A DNA stretch of 64,000 bases from Endozoicomonas sp. SCSIO W0465. GTDB lineage: Bacteria; Pseudomonadota; Gammaproteobacteria; Pseudomonadales; Endozoicomonadaceae. Shown here piece after piece: positions 16,857-25,303 of this stretch. The position numbers and the translations under genes are program-made. Position 1 is the first letter of the stretch; each line of letters begins with the position of its first letter. The notes under the pieces were generated by a model. The model saw nothing but the letters and a program-made list of their open reading frames with translations, made no database searches and was not told the DNA's origin. The stretch spans positions 350,001-414,000 of the forward strand of contig NZ_CP092417.1 of the NCBI RefSeq assembly GCF_023716865.1. The letters run 5' to 3'.

Positions 16857-17885
16857 ATGATGAAAATAAAAAAACTCGTAACGTTCTTATCGGCTCTGGC
16901 AGCATCGGCCCTGGCAGCGTCTGCTGCTGCAGTACTGGCCATAGGCTCAGCAATGGCCAGCCCGCTGGATCCAACGCTGCCAACGTATAATAAGTCCAGT
17001 GGGGTATCCGGTAACCTGTCATCCGTCGGCTCAGATACGCTGGCTAACCTGATGACGCTCTGGGCCGAAGATTTCAAGCGTATTTATCCCAGTGTGAATG
17101 TTCAGATTCAGGCTGCAGGCTCTTCCACTGCACCTCCCGCTCTGACAGAAAGTACCTCAAACTTTGGACCCATGAGCCGGAAAATGAAGGATAAAGAGCT
17201 GGAGGCATTTGAGAAAAAGCATGGTTACAAGCCAACGGCAATTCCTGTGGCTATTGATGCGCTGGCTGTCTTTGTGAACAAGGATAACCCCATCAAAGGT
17301 CTGACCATGGCTGAAGTGGACGCCATTTTCTCATCAACTCGCAAGTGTGGTGCCGACAGTGATGTAAAAACCTGGGGGGATCTGGGTCTGAGTGGCGCCT
17401 GGGCGAATCGATCGCTGCAGCTCTATGGGCGTAACTCGGTATCTGGCACTTATGGCTACTTCAAGAAGAAGGCCCTGTGTAAGGGGGACTTCAAAAACAG
17501 TGTGAATCAGCAACCCGGCTCCGCCTCTGTTGTTCAGTCTGTCTCTGCATCACTGAATGGTATCGGTTATTCCGGTATTGGTTACCAAACCTCCAGCGTA
17601 AGAACCGTTGCACTTGCCATGGACGAAGGCCAGGCCTTTGAAGAAGCGACGCCGTTGAATGCCGTTAATGGCAGTTACCCTCTGTCACGTTTCCTTTACG
17701 TCTATGTGAATAAGCAGCCCAACAGGCCATTGCCTCCACTTGAGCGAGAGTTCGTTAAGCTGGTGCTTTCCAGACAGGGGCAGGAAGTGGTGGTGAAAGA
17801 TGGCTATATCCCACTTCCCGGCGAGGTGGTGGATAAATACCTTGCTCAGCTGGGTCTTGATAATACGACCGTTGCCAGCAAATAA
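16857..17885 (+). CDS. pstS: Periplasmic phosphate-binding protein PstS
   Basis: PstS captures inorganic phosphate in the periplasm for the PstCAB transporter. The start at 16857 (MMKIKKLVTFL) gives a Sec signal peptide with an Ala-rich core ending near AIGSAMA-S; GGAGA lies 5 nt upstream. The mature protein has the binding-loop motifs VGSDTLANLMTLWAEDF and AAGSSTAPPAL, then VAIDALAVFVNKDNP, RNSVSGTYGYFKKKALC and a C-terminal KLVLSRQGQEVVVKDGYIPL. It belongs to the Pseudomonas/Vibrio-type PstS rather than the E. coli type. Length (about 342 residues) is normal and the frame is intact. It is not in one operon with pstCAB: a leftward antiporter gene lies between. Confidence 0.93.
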   Translation: MMKIKKLVTFLSALAASALAASAAAVLAIGSAMASPLDPTLPTYNKSSGVSGNLSSVGSDTLANLMTLWAEDFKRIYPSVNVQIQAAGSSTAPPALTESTSNFGPMSRKMKDKELEAFEKKHGYKPTAIPVAIDALAVFVNKDNPIKGLTMAEVDAIFSSTRKCGADSDVKTWGDLGLSGAWANRSLQLYGRNSVSGTYGYFKKKALCKGDFKNSVNQQPGSASVVQSVSASLNGIGYSGIGYQTSSVRTVALAMDEGQAFEEATPLNAVNGSYPLSRFLYVYVNKQPNRPLPPLEREFVKLVLSRQGQEVVVKDGYIPLPGEVVDKYLAQLGLDNTTVASK

Positions 17886-17893
17886 CGGCATTG

Positions 17894-17946
17894 CTGGCGG
17901 TAAACCGCAGACAAACGCATCTGCCCTGCCTGCGGTTTGCTGCCAG
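17894..17946. terminator. Hairpin between convergent pstS and antiporter genes
   Basis: CTGGCGGTAAACCGCAG (17894-17910) pairs with CTGCGGTTTGCTGCCAG (17930-17946) at 15 of 17 positions, with a 19-nt loop. It fills the gap between two facing stop codons and could end transcription from both sides. No clear U-tract follows on either strand, so it may instead stabilise 3' ends. Confidence 0.6.
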
Positions 17947-17947
17947 A

Positions 17948-19267
17948 TTACAGAATCATCGCTGCGATCCAGCCAAAAAGGATCATGGGAATGTTGTAGT
18001 GCATGAATGTGGGAATGACGGTGTCACGAATGTGATCGTGCTGGCCATCGACATCCAGCCCGGCTGTTGGGCCAATGGTAGAGTCTGAAGCTGGCGAGCC
18101 TGCGTCACCAAGAGCACCGGATGCACCAACAATTGCTGCGGTTGCCAGAGGTGAGAAGCCAAGAGCCAGTGCCAGCGGAACATAGAGTGTGGCAATGATG
18201 GGGATGGTTGAGAATGAAGAACCAATGCCCATAGTGATCAGCAATCCAACAACCAGCATTAGCAACGCAGCCAGCGCTTTGCTGCCAAACACCAGCTCCT
18301 CAACCATGGCGACCAGTGCCGGGATATCACCGGTTGCTCTGAGTACTTCGGCAAAGCCAGAAGCAGAGATCATGATAAATCCACACAGTGCCATCATTCT
18401 TACGCCCCGGGCAAAGACATCATCCGCTTCCCGCCAGTACACCACACCGCCAAGGATCATCATCACAAAGCCTGTGGCTGCACCCATGGCCATGGAGTCA
18501 GTAAACAGTTGAACACCGAGTGCTGCGGCGATGGACGCCAGGGTCATCAAGACTGCCTTTGGCTCCATGGTTTGCTGCTCTTCTTCAGCCGTTTTCAGGG
18601 CATCCTCATCAATGTGGTAGTGACGAGGTTTCCGGTAAGTCCAGAATACGGCGACAAGCAGGCCAATAAACATGCCAAACACCGGCAAAGCCATGGCCAA
18701 TGGCATCAGGTCAGGGTCAATATTCAAGCCATTATCGTTGAGATTGCCCGCCAGGATCTGGGTCAGATAGATATTCCCGAAACCAATGGGGACCAGCAGA
18801 TAGGTCGCAATCAGCCCAAACGACAATGTGCTTGCTACTGCCCGGCGGTCCAGCTGTAAAGAGCTGAAAACACCCAGTAGTGGTGGTATCAGAATAGGGA
18901 TAAAGGCTATGTGCACGGGCACTACATTCTGAGAGGCAAATGCCATCAGCAGAATGCTTCCCAGGATAGAAATACGGATGCCTGCCGTTTTTTGAGTTTT
19001 GCCTACCCGCTGAATGATACGGTCAGCCAGCCATTGGGGGATTCCGGATGCCGATATGGCCATGGCAAAGGCACCCAGCATACCGTAGCTGATGGCGATG
19101 CTGGCACCGCCCCCCAAACCTTCGGTAAAGGCAGCAAGCGTGGCATCAAACTCCAGGCCACCGGCAAGGCCGCCGGCAATAGCGCCCAGGAAAAGCGCGA
19201 GTACAACGTTTACACGCAAGACACTCAAGGTCAGCATGATGGCAACAGCCAAAATGACAGCGTTCAT
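17948..19267 (-). CDS. Na+/H+ antiporter family membrane protein (NhaC-like/YuiF type)
   Basis: A 439-residue polytopic protein with about 11-12 hydrophobic segments. The C-terminal motif ASGALGDAGSPASDSTIGPTAG, then GLDVDGQHDHIRDTVIPTFMHYN, is typical of the Na+/H+ antiporter family members related to NhaC and Bacillus YuiF; some homologues move amino acids instead. ASQNVVPVHIAFIPILIPPL is another conserved segment. It is transcribed leftward, converging on pstS and diverging from pstC, and so separates the phosphate genes. Nothing suggests a phosphate role. The substrate cannot be fixed from sequence. Confidence 0.82.
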   Translation of the reverse strand: MNAVILAVAIMLTLSVLRVNVVLALFLGAIAGGLAGGLEFDATLAAFTEGLGGGASIAISYGMLGAFAMAISASGIPQWLADRIIQRVGKTQKTAGIRISILGSILLMAFASQNVVPVHIAFIPILIPPLLGVFSSLQLDRRAVASTLSFGLIATYLLVPIGFGNIYLTQILAGNLNDNGLNIDPDLMPLAMALPVFGMFIGLLVAVFWTYRKPRHYHIDEDALKTAEEEQQTMEPKAVLMTLASIAAALGVQLFTDSMAMGAATGFVMMILGGVVYWREADDVFARGVRMMALCGFIMISASGFAEVLRATGDIPALVAMVEELVFGSKALAALLMLVVGLLITMGIGSSFSTIPIIATLYVPLALALGFSPLATAAIVGASGALGDAGSPASDSTIGPTAGLDVDGQHDHIRDTVIPTFMHYNIPMILFGWIAAMIL

Positions 19268-19875
19268 AGTAATCCAGTTTTATGTTCTTTTGAGTTATAA
19301 ACGGTTTGCGATACTTCAACCCACAGTGCAATCGATAGCAAAGCAGTGTGGCATTCGTTAAGAGCAGTCGCATCCAGCGATTAGTTTTGCCTTGAGATCT
19401 TTTTTGCCAGTTGGAAATTGCAGCCTTCAGCGGGAAATGTCACACGCTCGGCACTATGAACATGACTCAGGCTCTAAAATTGTGACATGTCATAGAAAAC
19501 TGCCAAAACCTTGATGCTAGAAGCTCAGGCGATAAAAGTAAATGTATTCGGGTATGATCGAACCATAAGATCAATGGTGATGATGGTGTCGGCGGGAATG
19601 CAGGGAAGATATAAGAGAGAAGTCAGAATTGCATTGTCCTGATGGCGTGTCAGCACCTGGTATTTTTAGCAGCTTTATGGGCAACATCGTTATTTTCTCT
19701 GGTCATTATGCTCTTACAACGGGGCTGTAAGTTCAGAAGGTTTGTGCTTACAGCAGTCCTCGACAGTCGCTAAATTACAATGATCTGCCTGCTCAGGCAA
19801 TGACTTTTTCCCTCTGTCACATTACTGTCATACTGATCCTATATGTTACCAGCATGATTTAATCCGGCTTGCGCT
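19268..19875. other. Divergent intergenic region, antiporter to pstC
   Basis: 608 bp without a supported gene. It contains the pstC Pho box (19814-19845), a 10-bp perfect palindrome TGACATGTCA at 19483-19492, and a small hairpin CTTACA/TGTAAG at 19713-19731. The ORFs that enter from the antiporter side are antisense shadows. An unannotated small RNA cannot be excluded, but nothing in the sequence supports one. Confidence 0.5.
19814..19845 (+). promoter_or_regulatory. Near-consensus Pho box of pstC-A-B-phoU
   Basis: CTGTCAC-ATTA-CTGTCAT (19814-19831) is an almost perfect PhoB site: one half-site is exact, the other has six of seven bases. TATATG at 19840-19845 is a plausible -10, 8 bp downstream. 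The pstC ATG follows at 19876. The control signal is thus preserved although the first genes it drives are broken. Confidence 0.85.
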
Positions 19876-20195
19876 ATGTATCAAAAATCGATAGATAACA
19901 GCCCGGGTATTGATTTCAATACACTGGTACTAAAAAGATATCGTTCCCAGCGCTTCTTAAAAGATCGTCTTGCTCACTGGGGCGTTGCCTCCGGTGGCCT
20001 TGGGGTTATTCTGGCGATTCTTCTGATATTCTTTTACCTGCTCTATGAAGTCCTGCCGCTATTCAACAGTGCGAAGATTAAGCTGGTTTCTTCATACCCA
20101 TCGACTCAGCTATCTGTCGCAAATAAGAAAGTACCCATGTTTCTGTCCATTGAGGAACAGGCAGAAGTCGCAATGAAAGCAGAGGCTTTTGGTAA

Positions 20196-20203
20196 TCTGC
20201 TTT
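20196..20203. repeat. Target-site duplication, left copy (pstC MITE 1)
   Basis: TCTGCTTT precedes the first MITE and recurs at 20364-20371 right after it. Confidence 0.93.
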
Positions 20204-20363
20204 GGCTCTTGTAGGATTTCAGACTGCTACTGGGTTGAACATTGCTGAAGCCCTTTATCTACAAAGGTTGTCAGCATATTGTCCGGTAATGTTGCCCAAT
20301 CCTTGTTTTTCGTGACCTACAGTCAGTTTTCACTGTAGAGCAGTTCGTAATCAAAATAGAGCC
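20204..20363. mobile_element. MITE 1 in pstC (160 bp)
   Basis: The element runs from GGCTCTTGTAGGATTTCAG to the inverse of GGCTCTATTTTGATTACGA. The ends pair as GGCTCT...GATT...ACTGCT and are flanked by the exact 8-bp repeat TCTGCTTT. It has no gene. Ends beginning GGCTCT with an 8-bp duplication resemble ISL3-family elements, so an ISL3-type transposase may have moved it; that assignment is an inference. It stops PstC at 20212-20214. Confidence 0.88.
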
Positions 20364-20436
20364 TCTGCTTTTTTTCTCGGCAGAAACCGGTGAATGGCTA
20401 CTGAATGAGCCACTGCCAGTCCCTGAAGGCAGTGAA

Positions 20437-21294
20437 GTGACCCGGGTGGTAAAGGATGTGTCCGGCTCCAATCTGATGGCTGCTGGCCTTACAACAGGCG
20501 GGATCATCCTGTTCAAGCAGGGCTATAAGATTACCTGGCCCGATGACCGTCGGAAGATCACACCGGAAGTCAGCTATCCCTATGATCGGCAGGCCGTTGC
20601 CATCAGCAATAGTTCGGCACCTGTTGCACAGCTGGCGATCAGTGACGGTGAGGAAAAGCTCTTGATAGCCGCCGGCATCGATAACCAATTGGTGATGGAT
20701 GTTATTTACAAGGAAGAAGATTTTTTAACCGAGTCGGTCACTATTGAGCAACAGTCAGTCACACTCCCGGCTATCAGCTCACTTTCTGTGGGAGGTGATC
20801 TGCAGATCCGTCAGTTGCTGATCGATCCCGAGCAAACCTGGCTTTACGTTCTCAGTGGCAGCAATCAACTGACGGTGATCAATATCAGCAATATTGATCG
20901 TCCCTACATCCATGAGTCACTCAATCTAACCGCTCAGGGGGTAGACGTTACCGAGTTGACGTTCCTGTTGGGCGGAGTGTCACTGCTGGTGGGCGACTCA
21001 GAGGGCAATATCACTCAGTGGTTTATGGTTCGTGACGATGCTGGCAGCCTGAGCCTGAAGAATATTCGCTCCTTCAGTCTGGGCAGTGATCCGGTCGACA
21101 AGATTGTTCCGGAGCACCGGCGCAAGGGTTTTCTGGCTGCGGACGTAACGGGTCAGGTCGGTCTGTTTTATACGACAGCCAATCGTTCTCTGCTGGTGGA
21201 GCCAATGGCTGCGGGTCGAATCGATCAGATGGCCATAGCGCCAAGAGGAAATTATCTGAGGCTCTTTTCGTATTGCAGACTGCTGATTTCATAA
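20437..21294 (+). pseudogene. pstC: PstC middle fragment (periplasmic domain)
   Basis: Open frame between the two MITEs, about 272 residues of native PstC followed by 14 residues read from MITE 2. It carries the beta-rich periplasmic domain (for example TTGGIILFKQGYKITWPDD, then LLIDPEQTWLYVLSGSNQLTV) but no permease helices. The true frame continues left to the MITE 1 joint at 20372; the ATG at 20437 is merely the first in the fragment. Not expected to work alone. Confidence 0.7.
21252..21259. repeat. Target-site duplication, left copy (pstC MITE 2)
   Basis: TTATCTGA precedes the second MITE and recurs at 21419-21426 right after it. Confidence 0.93.
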
Positions 21295-21418
21295 ATCAGG
21301 CTGGAATCCTCCTGTGGCAGGGCTTGGCAATATTTAGCCAGCAGTTTCCTGAAGGCATTGTATATCAAGGCCTTTGGCCAATTTTCATTGCAGAGCAGTC
21401 TGTAACCCGAAAAGAGCC
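21260..21418. mobile_element. MITE 2 in pstC (159 bp)
   Basis: It starts GGCTCTTTTCGTATTGCAG and ends with the inverse of GGCTCTTTTCGGGTTACAG; the two ends share GGCTCTTTTCG and CAGACTGCT. Flanked by exact 8-bp repeats TTATCTGA. Length and ends match MITE 1, and the segment beside one end (ACTGCTCT.CA.TGAAAA.TG read from the right end) is shared by both, so they belong to one family. It is non-coding and shifts the pstC frame. Confidence 0.9.
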
Positions 21419-22514
21419 TTATCTGATTCTGGAAAGTCAGGGCGAGACTCGATTCCTGAACATCAAGAATGAGCATCCGGAAATCTCCTGGTCTGCCCTA
21501 TGGGGTAAAGTCTGGTACGAATCCTATAGTCAGCCTGATTATATATGGCAGTCTTCTGCATCAAATAATGATTTTGAGCCGAAACTCAGCCTGATGCCAT
21601 TGTCATTCGGGACACTCAAAGCGGCGTTTTACGCCATGTTGCTGGCAGCACCTCTGGCGATTTGTGCGGCAATCTACACAGCCTATTTTATGGCTCCGGG
21701 CATGCGCAGAAAAGTAAAGCCGGTTATCGAGCTGATGGAGGCTCTGCCCACGGTCATTCTTGGTTTCCTTGCCGGGCTCTGGCTGGCTCCTTTGGTTGAG
21801 AATCAGTTGGTGGGTATTTTCGCCCTGTTGCTCTTTGTGCCAGCAGGCATCCTGATGTTTGCTTTTGCCTGGGACAGTTTACCTTCAAGTATTCGACACC
21901 GAATTCCTGATGGTATGCAGGCGGGATTGCTGGTTCCCGTAGTACTGGTCAGTAGTGCTCTGGCCATGTCACTCAGTTCCAGTCTTGAGCTCTGGCTCTT
22001 TGATGGAGATATGCGCACCTGGCTTAATACAGAGCTGGGTATTCCCTACGACCAGCGTAATGCCCTGGTGGTCGGACTGGCCATGGGTTTTGCTGTTATT
22101 CCCACCATATTCTCTATCGCTGAAGATGCGATATTCAGTGTGCCCCGACATCTGACTTACGGTTCTCTTGCCCTGGGGGCGACTCCATGGCAAACCCTGA
22201 CTCGTGTGGTTCTGTTAACGGCCAGTCCGGGTATTTTCTCGGCGGTGATGATTGGTATGGGACGAGCTGTCGGTGAAACCATGATCGTGCTGATGGCGAC
22301 AGGGAATACCCCCATTATGGATGCCAATATTTTTGAGGGAATGCGGACGCTAGCTGCCAATATTGCCGTTGAGATGCCTGAGTCTGAGGTGGGTAGTAGT
22401 CATTACCGGATTCTCTTTCTGGCCGCACTGGTGCTATTCCTGTTCACTTTTGTGGTTAATACCGCTGCGGAGGTGGTGCGTCATCGACTCCGTAAGAAGT
22501 ACAGCTCGCTTTAG
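21273..22514 (+). pseudogene. pstC: PstC C-terminal fragment with the permease domain
   Basis: A 413-codon ORF whose first 51 codons come from MITE 2 and whose rest is native PstC from LILESQGETRFLN onwards. It includes HPEISWSALWGKVWYE, all core permease helices (FGTLKAAFYAMLLAAPLAI to AALVLFLFTFVVNTAAEVV) and the EAA loop that contacts PstB. If translation starts near 21273, a membrane-inserted permease core lacking the N-terminal helix and periplasmic domain could be made; whether it would transport is unknown. Confidence 0.7.
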
Positions 22515-22540
22515 GCCGCAGAAGGGAAAGAGAATAGGAA

Positions 22541-23152
22541 ATGACCATGAATAATACCCTTCAACGTTCCAGAAAGTACTCTGTTGGAGAATGGGTTAAA
22601 AGTGGCTCCCCCTGGGTCTGGTTGAATGCCGGGGCTGTCGCCATCAGTCTTGTTCTGGTGATCGGGCTATTGGGATTGATTGCTGTCCGGGGGCTGGGAC
22701 ATTTCTGGCCAAGCCAGATCATGGTGGCCAATTACCAGCCACCGGGGCAGACCATCAGAAAGGTTGCGGGAGAAATTACCGACAGCGAACAAGTTCCTGC
22801 GACCCGCCTGGTGTCATCAGGCCTTACCGTGGTTGATGGGCAAGAGCTGTATACCCGTGATCTATTGAAGCAGGGCAATCGGGACCTGAGTGGTGCTGAC
22901 TTTGTCTGGATCGTGGATGAGTGGTTAAGCAAGCGGCAATACCCTGAAGACATCATGGTACTTGAGCGCCGTGAATGGGGTAATTTCTACGGCTTCCTTG
23001 AATCAGTTCAGGAAGGTGGAGCCACCGTTGCCAGTGGTGAATCAGCCTGGGCTGTTTTCAATGAGCGTTTAGACCGGGCCCTGGTGATTTATGAGGCAAT
23101 TTACCAGATTGAAAAGCACGATATCGGCTCAATTAATGCATCAATAGAGTAG
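22541..23152 (+). pseudogene. pstA: PstA N-terminal fragment up to the amber codon
   Basis: 203 residues: one membrane helix followed by a periplasmic segment with DFVWIVDEWLSKRQYPEDI and WGNFYGFLESVQEGGATVA. It has no permease core, so alone it cannot transport. Confidence 0.75.
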
Positions 23153-23308
23153 CTGCGACTGGCAGAGCGTCGCCTGAAGCTGAGCGGTGATATTGATCCT
23201 GTTCGTCAGGCCGGGATTCAGGCTGAACGTAGACGGCTGAATCAGGAATATCAGCAGCTGGAAACCCAGCTGGATGATCTTTACCGGGCATTCAATCGTG
23301 ACAGTTTT

Positions 23309-24235
23309 GTGGCCAGAACCGTTGATGGACAACCGTTGGAGCAGCCCATCAGCAAGGTGGTTCGAGCCTATCAGCCCAATACCATGTCGTTGACTGACAA
23401 AATTAGCTTCTATTTTGACAAGGTGGCTGAGTTTATCCTTGATGATCCCAGGGAAGCTAATACAGAGGGCGGTGTATTCCCCGCCATCTTTGGCACGGTG
23501 ATGATGGTGATTCTGATGTCCATTATGGTGACCCCTTTTGGTGTCATCGCTGCCGTCTATCTTCGAGAGTATGCCAGTCAGGGCTGGATGACCCGGGCAA
23601 TTCGGGTGGCTGTGAACAACCTCGCGGGGGTTCCCTCAATTGTCTATGGGGTTTTTGGTCTTGGCTTTTTCATCTACTTTGCCGGGGCAAAAATCGATAA
23701 CCTGTTTTTTGCAGAGGCCCTGCCATCACCTACATTTGGTACGCCGGGACTGCTGTGGGCATCCATCACCCTGGCTCTGCTGACCCTGCCGGTGGTGATT
23801 GTCGCCACGGAAGAGGGACTGTCCCGTATCCCCCGCTCTGTTCGGGAGGGGAGTCTGGCGCTCGGTGCCACCAAGGCGGAAACGCTGTGGCGGGTCGTGC
23901 TGCCCATGGCAAGCCCAGCCATGATGACCGGCTTGATACTGGCCGTTGCCCGTGCTGCTGGTGAAGTAGCACCACTGATGCTGGTGGGTGTTGTTAAGCT
24001 GGCTCCCAGCTTACCGTTGGATGGCAACTATCCCTATCTGCACCTTGATCAGAAGTTCATGCATCTGGGCTTTCATATTTATGATGTGGGTTTCCAAAGC
24101 CCGAACGTGGAGGCTGCCAGGCCCCTGGTATACGCTACAGCGTTGCTGCTGGTGGTTGTCATTGCGGTACTGAATCTGTCCGCCGTTGCGATTCGCAACC
24201 ATTTACGGGAAAAATACAAGAGCCTTGAGGACTGA
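23309..24235 (+). pseudogene. pstA: PstA C-terminal fragment with the permease core
   Basis: 308 residues in the same frame as the N-terminal fragment. It holds the five core helices and the EAA loop, and is nearly the size of a classical short PstA (296 in E. coli) but lacks the first helix. No good ribosome-binding site precedes the ATG at 23309, so it is only a possible restart product. Confidence 0.6.
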
Positions 24236-24240
24236 ACACG

Positions 24241-25242
24241 ATGTCTGCTGAAGAGCCTGATGTCATTGATAGCAAGCCGGAAGAGGCACATACTGTGAAA
24301 ACCTCAATAACCCATCCTGAAAACAGTCTCGAAAAGGGAGCCAATGTTTCAGTGAATAGCAGTGCCAATGCTTCTGTTCAGGCCAGCAGTGTTGAACCGT
24401 CCTCCGGTTTTTCCCGGACTTTTAACCCTGGGTCGCTCGGACGTGGTCGATCCTTACTGAACCTTGAGCATGAGCCGACCAGTATGGAAGTGTCGGGCCT
24501 GAACCTGTTCTATGGAGAGAAGCAAGCGCTGTTTGATATCTCCATGAAGATACCGCAAAAGCGTGTAACTGCGTTTATCGGACCTTCAGGTTGTGGTAAG
24601 TCCACATTGTTACGCAGCATGAACCGGATGAATGATCTGGTGGATGGCTGCCGTGTGGCTGGGCAGATTCTGCTCGCTAACGCCGCTGATGGCCCACAAA
24701 ATATCTACGGGAAATCAGTCAATGTGGCTGATCTTCGTCGTCGCGTTGGGATGGTGTTTCAGAAACCAAACCCATTCCCAAAGAGCATTTATGAGAACGT
24801 TGCTTATGGCTTGAGGATTCAGGGCATCAATAAAAAGCGGATTCTCGATGAGGTTGTGGAATGGGCGCTGAGAGGGGCTGCTCTGTGGAATGAAGTGAAG
24901 GATCGGCTGCATGAAAGCGCACTGGGCCTATCCGGCGGGCAGCAGCAACGCCTGGTGATTGCCAGGACCATTGCGGTGGAGCCTGAAGTATTGCTTCTGG
25001 ATGAGCCTGCATCGGCACTTGACCCCATCTCCACACTGAAGATTGAAGAGTTGATCAATGAGCTGAAGTCCAGATTTACCATTGTGATTGTCACTCACAA
25101 TATGCAGCAGGCGGCACGGGTTTCGGACTACACCGCATTTATGTATATGGGGCGGATGATTGAGTATGGCGATATGGACAGACTGTTTACCAACCCCCGT
25201 AAGAAACAGACTGAAGATTATATTACTGGCCGTTACGGCTGA
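24241..25242 (+). CDS. pstB: Phosphate ABC transporter ATPase PstB with long N-terminal tail
   Basis: PstB powers phosphate import. The ATPase core has Walker A GPSGCGKST (residues 114-122), the Q-loop VFQKPNPFP, signature LSGGQQQR, Walker B EVLLLDEPASALDP and the H-loop VTHNMQQAARVSDY, ending in the normal RKKQTEDYITGRYG. The core starts near TSMEVSGLNLFYG, so about 80 residues precede it; they are Ser/Glu/Asn-rich and low in complexity. Typical PstB is about 260 residues, this one 333. It follows pstA by 5 bp. The frame is intact, unlike both permease genes before it. Confidence 0.94.
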   Translation: MSAEEPDVIDSKPEEAHTVKTSITHPENSLEKGANVSVNSSANASVQASSVEPSSGFSRTFNPGSLGRGRSLLNLEHEPTSMEVSGLNLFYGEKQALFDISMKIPQKRVTAFIGPSGCGKSTLLRSMNRMNDLVDGCRVAGQILLANAADGPQNIYGKSVNVADLRRRVGMVFQKPNPFPKSIYENVAYGLRIQGINKKRILDEVVEWALRGAALWNEVKDRLHESALGLSGGQQQRLVIARTIAVEPEVLLLDEPASALDPISTLKIEELINELKSRFTIVIVTHNMQQAARVSDYTAFMYMGRMIEYGDMDRLFTNPRKKQTEDYITGRYG

Positions 25243-25303
25243 GGACTGCTGGTGCGCTTCCTGAACCCCATGATCGATCTCAAGCAGCCTCGAAGGATTA
25301 CCC

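Larger units (their letters stand above)
19876..22514 (+). pseudogene. pstC: PstC phosphate permease, interrupted by two MITEs
   Basis: PstC is one of the two inner-membrane permease subunits of the phosphate ABC transporter. Removing 20204-20371 (element plus one repeat) and 21260-21426 restores a single 767-codon frame, the long form seen in Pseudomonas-like bacteria. It has an N-terminal membrane helix (about residues 35-57), a large periplasmic domain with propeller-like strands (about 60-500), then the permease domain with EALPTVILGFLAGLWLAP and the EAA loop YGSLALGATPWQTLTRVVLL. The joints read NLLFFSAETGEW and GNYLILESQGETRF, as expected for the family. As it stands the gene yields a 112-residue fragment (19876-20214), an 858-bp middle ORF (20437-21294) and a C-terminal ORF (21273-22514). 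A full PstC cannot be made from this copy. Confidence 0.9.
22541..24235 (+). pseudogene. pstA: PstA phosphate permease with an in-frame amber codon
   Basis: PstA is the second permease subunit. One frame of 565 codons runs from 22541 to 24235 and is broken only by TAG at 23150-23152 (between INASIE and LRLAERRL); there is no frameshift. Before the stop: cytoplasmic N-terminus, helix 1 (about residues 28-50) and a periplasmic region. After it: coiled-coil-like residues, then the permease domain with FGTVMMVILMSIMVTPFG, NNLAGVPSIVYGVFGLGFF and the EAA loop EGSLALGATKAETLWRVVLP. A C-to-T change in a CAG glutamine codon is a likely origin. Suppression, or restart near 23309, could still yield protein. 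The ATG at 22547 has better spacing to AGGAA than that at 22541. Confidence 0.88.
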
